DNA of 64,000 nt, taken from contig NC_091341.1 in NCBI RefSeq assembly GCF_038502225.1, positions 2,694,626 through 2,758,625 on the forward strand, read 5' to 3'. Source of the stretch: Cherax quadricarinatus. Taxonomy: Eukaryota; Arthropoda; Malacostraca; Decapoda; Parastacidae. Below, piece by piece: positions 1-11,245 of the stretch; position 1 is the stretch's first letter, and every line of letters begins with the position of its first letter. The notes under the pieces are model-generated. The model ran no database searches. It worked only from the letters and a program-made list of their open reading frames with translations, and was not told the DNA's origin. The translations under genes and the position numbers were made by a program.

Positions 1-25
1 TAGCTTTTTTTCTGGAAACGTTTCA

Positions 26-200
26 CCAGCCTACCACTGCTCCACTTCATCTGACTGCGGTATATAAGCCCCAGTTCTGCGAATATGCTTTACTGTCAAG
101 ATTAATGAGCTCAGCACATTGACTCCAGGCAGAGGGACTGATTACCTCACACTCTTCATCTTTCGCCGTTTCACTGCATTGGACTGAAGAAGTCACTAGT
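26..200 (+). repeat. Fragment of a Penelope-terminal repeat family
   Basis: This stretch resembles, in order, the right arm of the palindromic insertion near 17.04-17.21 kb: a pyrimidine-rich block, TATAAGC, TTCAAGATTGATG-like sequence, GAGGGACTGATTAC and then GGACTGA. The hammerhead core that should follow is damaged (CTGAAGA at 183-189) and the copy stops there. It is a decayed 5' part of a Penelope long-terminal segment, by similarity within the window. Confidence 0.5.
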
Positions 201-675
201 TTCTTATTCATCAGTGCTGCTCTCTAAAGATCATAAACATCTGTGATTTCTCAGAAACAAATGTAAGCTTCTCTATCAGTTACTTTTGGCAAAGCTTCAG
301 GTTGTCCATTGATGTACCTGAAGTCAATGGACATCTCTCATGTGTAAGTAAATATTGGTGTGCCGTTATCCATGTAATCATTAAATTCTAGTATGATGTT
401 AAGTAGGTCATTGCAGCAGACATTCCAAGGGACAAAGCAAGCTCATTTCTCCTAAGGTTTGTGGTTTTGCTAATTGGCCATGTTGCCAAATCAGGTCAAA
501 GGAACTACCAGTATCTGGAGAGGCTATAGATTTTACTGATTAGTTGCAAAGCTACGTTTTGTGCAACGTGGATAGACGGTCATTTTGTAATGAGTGTAGT
601 AAGATTGTATCAAAAATTTTATCTCTGATTGGCAGTAATGACAATGTTCTGTAGTTACTGGCCGTCATTTTGCTC
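201..675. other. No gene seen
   Basis: AT-rich unique-looking sequence. No long open frame, no repeat shared with the rest of the window and no recognisable RNA gene. Confidence 0.5.
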
Positions 676-1075
676 CTATGATACTCTCAATCCGAGCAAC
701 TTTGACACAGCTTGTGCAACAGTCTTTGGATCGGAGTTTAGCTTCGTGGCACCAAAATGATCTGCAAGTAATTCATACTTTCCATGATTGCTGGTAATGA
801 CGATCTCATTCTGTCGGTTTAGGGGTGAAATTGTATTTTCGGGTAAATATTCTTGTGGGTCCTTAATCAATGACCACCAGCTTTCGAAGCGAGCTCTTCT
901 TGATGCCATGTTTTCTTTCGTGTCTTCGTCTCTCCAAGAGATAGCCCGCCGGTGGACCTCTTCATTCCACGAAAGGTTTTTCTGTATAGAGTTCTCTTAT
1001 GAGTAGAGGGAAACCTTTTGTACCTCCTCCATGCCTTGTACTTAGTGTCAGCTGCCTCACGGTAACGATAGCCAA
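676..1075 (-). pseudogene. LINE ORF2 fragment (linker between endonuclease and RT)
   Basis: Read on the minus strand from about 1075, the frame gives a basic, Trp-containing linker (KYKAWRRYKRFPSTHKR), then after a frameshift a block ending with ESWWSLIKD and KYELLADHF. Basic Trp-rich linkers followed by a (K/A)ELLADHF block are typical of Jockey/CR1-type non-LTR elements just before the RT fingers. The piece has lost the upstream endonuclease and all RT catalytic motifs. It is a dead 5'- and 3'-truncated scrap. The exact clade cannot be decided from this. Confidence 0.5.
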
Positions 1076-1162
1076 ACTAAGGCTTATCTGATGGCTTGGT
1101 CACATACTGCAGATGAGGACTCTCTCCCTCTTTCTACTACCCCCATCCCCTTTCCTTACCTG

Positions 1163-1164
<2 letters not shown>

Positions 1165-1228
<64 letters not shown>
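1165..1228. repeat. (CT)n microsatellite
   Basis: About 32 uninterrupted CT units. Confidence 0.95.
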
Positions 1229-1230
<2 letters not shown>

Positions 1231-1450
1231 GATTGAGAATAACATTAAAAGTACAATTACTATAACAAATCTCTTATAGGGTGCATGCTTTAAGAGACAT
1301 TATACAGCTAATTTTAAAAGAATGTAAAAAGATAAAAGGAATTAATACAGAAATGAGTGGAGTAAGCTGACACCTGGCACCGCTGTAACATAATTATTAA
1401 TGATAATTTTTATTTACCTTCGAATGCATGATATGCAGAATCAGCCACCA

Positions 1451-1452
<2 letters not shown>

Positions 1453-1540
<88 letters not shown>
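1453..1540. repeat. (AT)n microsatellite
   Basis: About 44 uninterrupted AT units, directly left of the inverted-repeat element at 1577-2912. Confidence 0.95.
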
Positions 1541-1543
<3 letters not shown>

Positions 1544-1576
1544 ATAAGATCACGGTAAACAGGAGAGTTCAGAATA

Positions 1577-3053
<1,477 letters not shown>

Positions 3054-3289
3054 AAATTGTGGGACCCATAGCCTCGGAGAAGTGGATAAAAAGGCTTCAA
3101 GGAAGAATATTTGGATTTCTTCCTGAAGCTGTTTGAGTATTCCACTTCCCCTACCACCCCATCTTTTCATATTTTTTTTTTACCAATAGGAATATTTTAT
3201 TACACAATATGGTACAGAAGATTCAAGAGACACATAGTTGATATAAAGGTGGCATATACAGTACATGTTGTTACGTGTGTGTATCACCG

Positions 3290-4579
3290 ATTGTAAGGCG
3301 AAAATCTCATCCGTACCCAAAATACAGCAGGCATTACCCCTTTGAACAACCGCACTGAGCCGCTGGAACAGAAAACCAGCTACCCTGGGATCCCTAGTTA
3401 CCCTGATGAGTCTTTTTCACAGCTCCTTAAGGAACTTAGTGCACTCTTTCCCCATGAACCCAGGGTCTCTGAGCCTATGGGAACAAACACATAATGATGG
3501 GCAAGTTCTCCATATTTTCTAGACTTCTGGGACTCCCTGAAGCTAGCAGCTGCCCCTCCTTCCTCCCTGGTGTATTGGAGATAGGTATCGGCCAAGGTAG
3601 ATGCACATGTATAGTCCCACACCACCTAATTCCCGTCTGCCCAGGCCTGAAGGGTGATACCATCTGGACGCTTCTGGCTGCCATTAGATCTGCATAGCTG
3701 GGGTGACTCCCTTATTTCTGGGCATCCGGCTGTTGTGAGGATCCTCTTGATAATGTTATTAACCTCCTCATGTCTTACAATCTTTCCCTCGGATTTACGG
3801 CACACAAGACCATGGTACCCGAATCGGTCTGCTGCTTCACTGCCACAAATACATTTGTGTTCGGCGAGAATAGGGGCGGCAAGTGGAAGGGCAACACCGA
3901 TATGGATGGTCTGTGGGTCGAGGCGTGTGCCAAGGCTGGAGTTGGGAACAGCCAACAGAAAGTCCCCTGCATGAGGGGCTCTCACTGCCAGGAGGCGGGC
4001 TCTATCCTTCCCTGACACACTCTGAAGCATTGTTGAGGCTATATTTTCCACTATTGGACCATCCCAGTGCGATTGTTTGTAGTTGTTGGGAGAAGCAGGT
4101 CTGGTTTCAGAGCCCGTTAGATTATCCCAGATCATGGCTCCGTCAATGAACTTTTGGTCTTGGACTCCAATCTTGTCCCTAAGATGTTCAGGGAGAATCG
4201 CTGCTACAAGCTCTCTGGATGCAATACATGAGGACAGAAAAGCAGGTAGCGCAATCTGTGATGACTTGCGAACACCAATGCCTCCTAGTCTGACTGGAAG
4301 CATAGCTTGGTTCCACTGCCCGTCTTCTAGAGTAAGGTTAAGTACTTTCGTAAAAATCTGCCTCAGGATACTGTCATATTCGTGCAGTATAGGGTTATCA
4401 TATGAAGGTACACATCTTAGGAAATATGTCAACCTGGGCAGACTCAAGCACTTTGTGAGAGGGTACAAGGCATCGTGGGTGTCCAGATTGCCTATTCGTT
4501 GTTCCATTCTCCTTAACTCTTCTAATTTCTTCCTGAGAATTGTGTCAATGGCATTGCTTCCCAGAGGTGCTCCTAGCAA
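3290..4579 (-). pseudogene. RLE-type element ORF, thumb, zinc knuckle and endonuclease part
   Basis: The frame 4579-3626 (317 codons) runs from the RT thumb into a knuckle with CICG, YHGLVC and RHEEVNN, followed by KRPDGITL. A frameshift near 3620 then leads to VWDYTCAS (3625-3398). RPDG followed by VWDxT matches the layout of a PD-(D/E)XK-type nuclease as found at the C-terminus of R2-like elements. Further downstream, in a shifted frame near 3290-3400, QRLSAVVQRGNACCILGT closes the protein. At least two frameshifts disrupt this part. Target-site nicking is the expected family role. Confidence 0.65.
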
Positions 4580-5476
4580 GACACTCTTTGTGGGGCAATG
4601 ACTGCTGCTCCTAGTAGTTTTGATCTCACTGCATTTATCACTTGTTGACTGACTGAGATGATTTCACATTTGGATGGATTCAAGATGAGACCCATTTCCT
4701 GTCCCCGTATCATTACCTGTGTAAGATCGTGTAGGAGGGACTCCTTTGTACCTGCTAGTGTGCTATCATCTAGGAACCAGATGTTTAGCTCGCTGGTCAG
4801 TCTGACTGTGATTTCCCTAATTGCTATACAGAAGAGAAATGGTGCAAGAGGATCTCCTTGTTGGGCACCCTCCGATGATGCGATTTCATGCTCTCCAAAG
4901 AGAAGCATTGATTCCTTGCTATACCCAGCTGAAACAAACGGGAAGAGACCAGGGAAATGTTCTTGTACTGCTGCTAATACAACGTCTCTTTTCAGGAGAT
5001 TGAATGCATTCTTGAAATCTAATTTTACCACTGCATTGTCCTCAGGCAGGTTGTTGATATACGCTCTTGTTGCATGAACCGCTGCTTCACTTCCTTGAGA
5101 GACCCCAAAGCCAAGCTGGTTTGGTTGAAGCATCATGGCTGCCTGTGCACGAATACTTCGGACACCAGCTTTGGATACGAAGCGGCATAACGTGTTGCCT
5201 ACTGCAATTGGCCGAATTCCTCCATCCTTCTTTTTAAGTGCACAAAGTGTTGCACCAAAAAAGAAAGGTCTAATTTCATCAGGAATCAGACCAGCCAAGG
5301 AATTGTTGACGAACCTTGTGATCTCTGAAAGCAGTGTCTGCAATTTCCCCAATAACTGGATTAACCATTTCCTTTAAATGCTGTGGCCTTATTCCAGTGT
5401 AACCCCCAACAGAGCCAGATGGGAACGACATTATTGCTTTGTAAATGTCTGAGTCTTCCACAATCAATGGTTCCAC
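4573..5476 (-). pseudogene. RLE-type element ORF, reverse transcriptase part
   Basis: The first frame (5476-5279) has SFPSGSVGGYTGIRPQHL, a motif that opens the RT domain. A frameshift moves the reading to 5352-4573. That frame carries the RT blocks in order: KKDGGIRPIAVGNTLCRF (about residues 41-58), QLGFGVSQGSEAAVHATR, VVKLDFKNAFN with the first catalytic Asp, AQQGDPLAPFLFCIAI, and FLDDSTLAG with the catalytic Asp pair. All three catalytic aspartates are visible, so inactivation is by frameshift rather than by loss of active-site residues. It continues into the next piece through a short frame overlap at 4573-4579. Confidence 0.75.
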
Positions 5477-5644
5477 AGTGGGGACAGAGGTGTTGGAACT
5501 GTTAGTGCCCCTGGTTTCCCTGGCAGGGTGCTTTCCTCTAAGTGCTTCAGCCGCGTCAGCATCCCTGGGAGCAACTGTATCTTCACTGGTAATAATTCTG
5601 ATTGCCCCATTGTGTTGCCCTCGTCAATTTTCTTGCTCACCTGG

Positions 5645-6413
5645 ACTCTGACTTTTTCACTGTCAGTGGAGTGAGTGGGGGTTCTGCCTCACCCTTTTTT
5701 GTGTTGACGAGGAAGGCGAATGAGGTTATCAGCTCTAGGAAAATCTCTTAAGGATTCAATTAAAATTGAGGCTAGCCTCTTTCCCCTTCTTTCCGGCACA
5801 GCTAAGCAGACATTGCTAAAAGTAGCAAGTTGTGCCATGCCTTGATGGTTGGTGGGGCATTTAAAATAGTGGAACCATCGTTTACCTTTTCCAGGTCTGT
5901 AAGTTTCCCAGCTGCGTGTGGACGGGCTACTTTGGGAATATGTGTGAGTGTCCTCGTACCTGTTGCTTTAATTGCTTCCAAGAGATTGTCTGATGAGATG
6001 AGATCTGGAGTGGGTTCAGGTGCCTGAGGTGGCTCTGGATCATCACTTTCCACAGGAGGACATCCTGAACCAGGGCAACTACCGTGTTTGCGGAGGAAAC
6101 CATTAGAGTTGAGACAACGAAGCTGTAAGCATGACCGACACTTGCCTGTCCTAGTATTGCCAGCCGTGCCATTTCCCTGGCTGCTTGCTTCCTCCTGGTT
6201 GGCATCCAGAGTGGAGTATGACATTCTGGATGGGTATGGCGCGTGGAAGGTAGTGAACTTGACCGTGGTGGCCTGGTGGAGTTTGAGGGGCTGGTGAGGG
6301 GGCTGGGAGGAGAAGGGGGAAACTCCCCCTGGGAATTGGGTGGAGAGGCGCTGGTATTTATGTGGAGGAGGCCCAGGTTGTTGAGTGGGGTTATCCCGGG
6401 GACTACAATGCAC
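5645..6413 (-). pseudogene. RLE-type element ORF, N-terminal zinc-finger part
   Basis: The minus-strand frame opens with a Pro/Ser/Gln-rich stretch of about 85 residues. A Cys cluster follows (CRSC, then C, then HGSCPGSGCPP, with the first Cys near residue 90), which fits a CCHC-like nucleic-acid-binding finger. An acidic Pro-rich linker (PEPPQAPEPTPD) comes next. A stop at about 5802 is followed in another frame by VPERRGKRLASILIES and LIRLPRQHKKG, so the chain has been broken by a frameshift. Binding of the element RNA or target DNA is the known role of such fingers; here it is inferred. Confidence 0.55.
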
Positions 6414-6848
6414 CGGCCGTATCCCACCGAGGCGGTGTGGCCCAAAAGGAGAAACGAAAATTTTTCCTTTTAAATTTAGTAATATATACAGAAGGGGTTA
6501 CAAGCCCCTTGACCCCGGCATTTTAGCCGCCTCTTCCGACACGCATGGCTTACGGAGGAAGAATTCTATTCCAGTTACCCATGGAGGAAATAAACCAGAA
6601 GAAGTAGTAAGGAATTAGAAAAGAAAACACAGAGGGGGTGTATATATATGCTTGTACATGCAAGTGTAGTGTGACCTAAGTGTAAGTAGAAGTAGCAAGA
6701 CTTACCTGAAATCTTGAATGTTTATGAGACAGAAATGTCACCAGCATTCCTACCATTATGTAAAACAATTGCAGGCTTTCGTTTTACACTCACTTGGCAG
6801 GACGGTAGTACTTCCCTGGGCGGTTGCTTTCTACCAACCTACTACTTA

Positions 6849-6849
<1 letters not shown>
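6414..6849 (-). other. Leader (5' region) of the RLE-type element
   Basis: Upstream of the zinc-finger ORF, on the minus strand, there are compact potential hairpins: AAGGGGC...CCCCTT (6495-6514) and CGGC...GCCG nearby, and a TTCCTCCGTAAGCC block. There is no long open frame. The element's leader probably extends to about 6849, where (TA)n begins. R2-type elements are known to carry a self-cleaving fold in this region; I cannot show one here. Confidence 0.4.
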
Positions 6850-7475
<626 letters not shown>

Positions 7476-7476
7476 A

Positions 7477-7504
<28 letters not shown>
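7476..7504. repeat. (AC)n microsatellite
   Basis: About 14 AC units between the inverted-repeat element and the 552-bp tandem duplication. Confidence 0.95.
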
Positions 7505-7509
<5 letters not shown>

Positions 7510-8592
7510 GTAAAAGGTAGTACATAACTGGGTGAAAGAATGACTTGTTAACACACGCTAGTATTATAATTATTAGAACTACTCTCAGTGTTAATGGTAT
7601 CTCATTAGTATTACGGATACACAGAAGTGAATTGTATTTCTGGGACATATAAACAACTGACGTGCTCACACACACACATGCGCGCGCACACACATACACA
7701 CTCAGGGCCAGGAGCTGGGTCTCGACCCCTGAAACCACAACTAGGTGAGTACACACAGCTGATCCTTGGAATTTGACCGCCTCCCCCACAGACCTCTTAC
7801 CTTTCCCCTCCCTCGCGTTTCTCCCTCTCAATACCCTCTTTCCCTCCTTTCTCCCTCTCTCTCTCTTTCTCTCCCTCTCCCTCTCTTTCTCCCTCTCTCT
7901 ACCCTTTCTCTCCCCCTCACATTTCTCTCTCTCCCCCTTGGTCTTATCCCTCACCCCCATACTCTCTCCTCTCTCTCCCTCTTTCTACCCTTTCTCTCTC
8001 CTCTCTCTCCCTCTTTCTACCCTTTCTCTCCCCCACACCCTCTCCCTCCTCTACACATGTAGTAAAAGGTAGTACATAACTGGGTGAAAGAATGACTTGT
8101 TAACACACGCTAGTATTATAATTATTAGAACTACTCTCAGTGTTAATGGTATCTCATTAGTATTATGGATACACAGAAGTGAATTGTATTTCTGGGACAT
8201 ATAAACAACTGACGTGCTCACACACACACACACGCGCGCACACACATACACACTCGGGGCCAGGAGCTGGGTCTCGACCCCTGAAACCACAACTAGGTGA
8301 GTACACACAGCTGATCCTTGGAATTTGACTGCCTCCCCCACAGACCTCTTACCTTTTCCCTCCCTCGCATTTCTCTCTCTCATAGCCTTCTTCCCTCCTT
8401 TCTCCCTCTCTCTTTCTCTCCCTCTCCCTCTCTCTACCCTTTCTCTCCCCCCTCACATTTCTCTCCCTCCCCCTTGGTCTTATCCCTCACCCCCATACTC
8501 TCTCCTCTCTCTCCCTCTTTCTACCCTTTCTCTCTCCTCTCTCTCCCTCTTTCTACCCTCTCTCTCTCTCTCCCACACCCTCTCCCTCCTCT
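7501..8592 (+). repeat. Tandem duplication, unit about 552 bp, ahead of LINE-A
   Basis: Unit 1 (7501-8052) and unit 2 (8053-8592) are direct copies. Each starts ACACATGTAGTAAAAGG, contains a short (CA)n tract with CG steps, then the LINE-A 3' end signature (GGCCAGGAGCTGGGTCTCGA to GGTGAGTACACACAG at about 7705-7757 and 8256-8308), then a long polypyrimidine tract. Divergence is small (a few substitutions plus length changes in the CT part). No plausible protein is encoded. Confidence 0.85.
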
Positions 8593-8639
8593 AGCCTTCT
8601 GTCTGTGGTAATAAAAAGTAAAAAAAAAAAAAAAAAAAA

Positions 8640-9680
8640 ATGGGTGGCCTTAGAGGACGGAAACCCAGAGATCTGGTGGACGAACCAGGGAGGAAAGACT
8701 GGGAGCTAGAGCTCCAAAAAAGGGAGGAAGAGTGGGGAAGGAAGATAGTAGAGCTTGGTAAGAAAATGGAGGAGCGGATAGCTGAAGAGTGCAGGAAGTG
8801 GGAAGTACAGGTCTTAGCAGCAGAAGCTAGGATACAGTGCTTAGAAGAGAAACTGCAAAGCCTGAAACAGATTAGAGAGACAAATGACAATTCAGGTGTG
8901 ACATCAGGAAATTCAAAGTCAGGCGCAGACAAGGGGATGGTAAGCAACAACGGAGACATGCCGTACATGAAGGCCCTATCAGACCCACGTGGGGCCAGGG
9001 AAAAGATGACGAGCACACTTAGATCAAACGACAGGTCCGAAGGCAATGAAGGTATGCTATATGCAGAGATTCTAACAGCCAACTGCAGTAGCAAGGGACA
9101 GCTGGTCAGGAAAGACAGTCCACTGAGAATAGAAGTTTCAGATATGACAGGGACTGAAGGCAAGAACATGTCAATGGAAGGAAATAAAATGCCTCAGAGG
9201 ACGCAGATGGAGACTCAGTGGGAGGAGGAAAGGGCGAGGTCAGTTTTTGTGTACGGGCTCCAAGAAGCCAAGGGGGCCAACTTTGAAGAAATAAAACAGG
9301 AGGAGAAAAAAATGATTGAAGGCATCATGAAAACAATAGGGGAGGGCAATATGACCCAGGTGACAAATTTTCAGAGAATTGGGTGGTTTGCGAGTGGAAG
9401 GATACGGCCTGTCAGAGTAACTTTCAAGGAAGAATCAGTTCGAACCAGGATTCTGCAAGAGAAAGCAAGACTGAGGGACAAAGAGGGGTACCAGAGAGTA
9501 TACCTTGACCGCGACAGAACACAAGAAGAAAGGACTACACTGAAAGAGAGGGTACAGAGACGCAAGGAGGAACGAGAAGCAATGAAAATGAGCAGGACCC
9601 AGACACAGGAGGAAGGGCAAACACACCCCACAGAATCTCCCACCAAAAGACTCCACCCGCGACATTCCCAACGCAACTGA
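8640..9680 (+). CDS. LINE-A ORF1 protein (346 aa)
   Basis: An uninterrupted frame begins at the ATG that follows the A run. Residues about 18-82 are rich in E, K, R, L and A with heptad spacing (ELELQKREEEWGRK onward) and should form a coiled coil. Residues about 200-300 include RSVFVYGLQEA, FQRIGW and RPVRVTFKEESVR, then RVYLDRDRTQEER, which is the RRM-like/C-terminal pattern of LINE ORF1 RNA chaperones. The C-terminus is basic and Pro/Thr-rich. The known role of this family is RNA binding and particle formation with the element transcript. The start is not certain, because the upstream A run could hide a longer frame, but no in-frame coding looks likely there. Confidence 0.75.
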   Translation: MGGLRGRKPRDLVDEPGRKDWELELQKREEEWGRKIVELGKKMEERIAEECRKWEVQVLAAEARIQCLEEKLQSLKQIRETNDNSGVTSGNSKSGADKGMVSNNGDMPYMKALSDPRGAREKMTSTLRSNDRSEGNEGMLYAEILTANCSSKGQLVRKDSPLRIEVSDMTGTEGKNMSMEGNKMPQRTQMETQWEEERARSVFVYGLQEAKGANFEEIKQEEKKMIEGIMKTIGEGNMTQVTNFQRIGWFASGRIRPVRVTFKEESVRTRILQEKARLRDKEGYQRVYLDRDRTQEERTTLKERVQRRKEEREAMKMSRTQTQEEGQTHPTESPTKRLHPRHSQRN

Positions 9681-9865
9681 GCAACCTATACTACAACCCA
9701 CTCACTGTTCCCTCTGCCACCAATCCCCATATCACAAACCTCACCCCAACAGCTGTCCCTTATGGGCATTCTGACCCCACCCCCATCAACACAAACCCCA
9801 CCTACACCACAGCCCCATATAGGCCCCCACCAAGGCTCTCGCTCCCCCAACCCCAATATTCTTGC

Positions 9866-11245
9866 ATGACCACAATGATAGAAAAGAAACTAAAGGTTTG
9901 GTACACAAACGCGGATGGAATAATGAATAAACATGAGGAGTGGAATGAAAGAATCAGTGAAAAATCCCCAGACATCATAGCAGTCACAGAAACAAAACTC
10001 GCTGAGACAATAACAGACACAATCTTCCCAACAGGATATCAGATCCTGAGGAAAGATAGAAGGAGTAGAGGGGGAGGAGGGGTTGCACTGCTCATAAAAC
10101 ACCGATGGGGATTTGAGGAAATGGAAGGCATGGACATGATTGGAGAAAGAGACTACATTGTAGGTACAATTCAGTCCGGAGAACATAAAGTAGTCATTGG
10201 AGTGATGTATAACCCACCACAGAACTGCAGGAGGCCAAGAGAGGAGTACGAAGAAAACAACAGGGTGATGGTGGAGACACTGGCTGAGGTGGCAAGAAGA
10301 GCTCACTCGAGCAGAGCAAAGTTACTGGTAATGGGCGATTTCAACCACAGGGAGATCGACTGGGAAAACCTGGAGCCACATGGGGGTCCCGAAACATGGA
10401 GAGCCAAGATGATGGATGTGGTACTTGAAAACCTCATGCATCAACATGTCAGGGACACAACCAGAGAGAGAGGGGAGGATGAGCCAGCAAGACTGGATCT
10501 TGTGTTCACCCTGAGCAGTTCAGACATTGAGGACATCACTTATGAGAGGCCCCTTGGAGCTAGCGATCATGTGGTTCTGAGTTTTGACTATATAGTAGAG
10601 TTACAAGTGGAGAAGGTAACAGGAACTGAAGGGGACAGGCCAAACTATAAAAGGGGGGACTACACAGGTATGAGAAACTTCCTGCAGGAGGTTCAGTGGG
10701 ACAGAGAAATGGTAGGAAAATCAGTAAACGAGATGATGGAATATGTGGCAACAAAGTGCAAGGAGGCAGAGGAAAGTTTTGTTCCCAAGGGAAACGGAAA
10801 TAATAGGAAGATCAAAACGAGTCCTTGGTTTACCCGAAGGTGTAGGGAGGCAAAAACTAAGTGCAACAGAGAATGGAAAAGGTACAGGAGGCATAGGACC
10901 CAGGAAAACAAGGAGATTAGTAGAAGAGCCAGAAACGAGTATGCACAGATAAGGAGGGAGGCCCAGCGACAGTATGAAAACGACATAGCATCGAAAGTCA
11001 AATCTGACCCGAAACTGCTGTATAGCCACATTAGGAGGAAGACAACAGTCAAGGACCAGGTGATAAGGCTGAGGAAGGAAGGTGGAGAACTCACAAGAAA
11101 CGATCAAGAGGTATGTGAGGAGCTCAACACGAGATTTAAGGAAGTATTTACAGTAGAGACAGGAAGGACTCTGGGGGGGACAGACCAGATGGGGACACCA
11201 GCAAGGAATACACCAACAAGTGTTGGACGACATACATACAGATGA
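9866..11245 (+). CDS. LINE-A ORF2, 5' part: apurinic-type endonuclease
   Basis: This 459-codon frame covers the endonuclease and linker. Visible blocks are KVWYTNADGIMNKHEEW (N-terminal strand with the Asn), IIAVTETKL (catalytic Glu region), GGGGVALLI, GVMYNPP, LLVMGDFNHREIDW (Asp and Asn), LDLVFTL and LGASDHVVLSFD (the SDH signature). A Lys/Arg-rich linker follows (FTRRCREAKTKCNREWKRYR). These proteins nick target DNA to prime reverse transcription. The frame is lost after a run of seven G at about 11173-11179; coding continues in the next frame from about 11190. One extra base in that run would explain it, by mutation or by sequencing error. Confidence 0.8.
   Translation: MTTMIEKKLKVWYTNADGIMNKHEEWNERISEKSPDIIAVTETKLAETITDTIFPTGYQILRKDRRSRGGGGVALLIKHRWGFEEMEGMDMIGERDYIVGTIQSGEHKVVIGVMYNPPQNCRRPREEYEENNRVMVETLAEVARRAHSSRAKLLVMGDFNHREIDWENLEPHGGPETWRAKMMDVVLENLMHQHVRDTTRERGEDEPARLDLVFTLSSSDIEDITYERPLGASDHVVLSFDYIVELQVEKVTGTEGDRPNYKRGDYTGMRNFLQEVQWDREMVGKSVNEMMEYVATKCKEAEESFVPKGNGNNRKIKTSPWFTRRCREAKTKCNREWKRYRRHRTQENKEISRRARNEYAQIRREAQRQYENDIASKVKSDPKLLYSHIRRKTTVKDQVIRLRKEGGELTRNDQEVCEELNTRFKEVFTVETGRTLGGTDQMGTPARNTPTSVGRHTYR

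Larger units (their letters stand above)
3056..6849 (-). mobile_element. Non-LTR retroelement, restriction-like-endonuclease type, broken
   Basis: A single minus-strand element fills the space between two (TA)n microsatellites. From its 5' end (about 6849): non-coding leader, N-terminal zinc-finger region, reverse transcriptase, Cys/His knuckle, PD-(D/E)XK-like endonuclease motif, and a 3' UTR of about 230 bp ending at 3056. Domain order with a C-terminal nuclease is known for the R2/R4/NeSL-type early-branching non-LTR elements. The unusual RT box FLDDSTL replaces the common YxDD, and the family may be a separate lineage. Several frameshifts and stops make it inactive. Exact ends are inferred from where the microsatellites start. 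Confidence 0.7.

Noticed and set aside
8..30. Hammerhead core near GAAACGTTTC at the start of the window
   Set aside because: On the minus strand box 1 would be CAGATGA with a 22-nt unpaired helix II, and flanking helix I strands do not match. The plus-strand alignment to the Penelope end explains the words.
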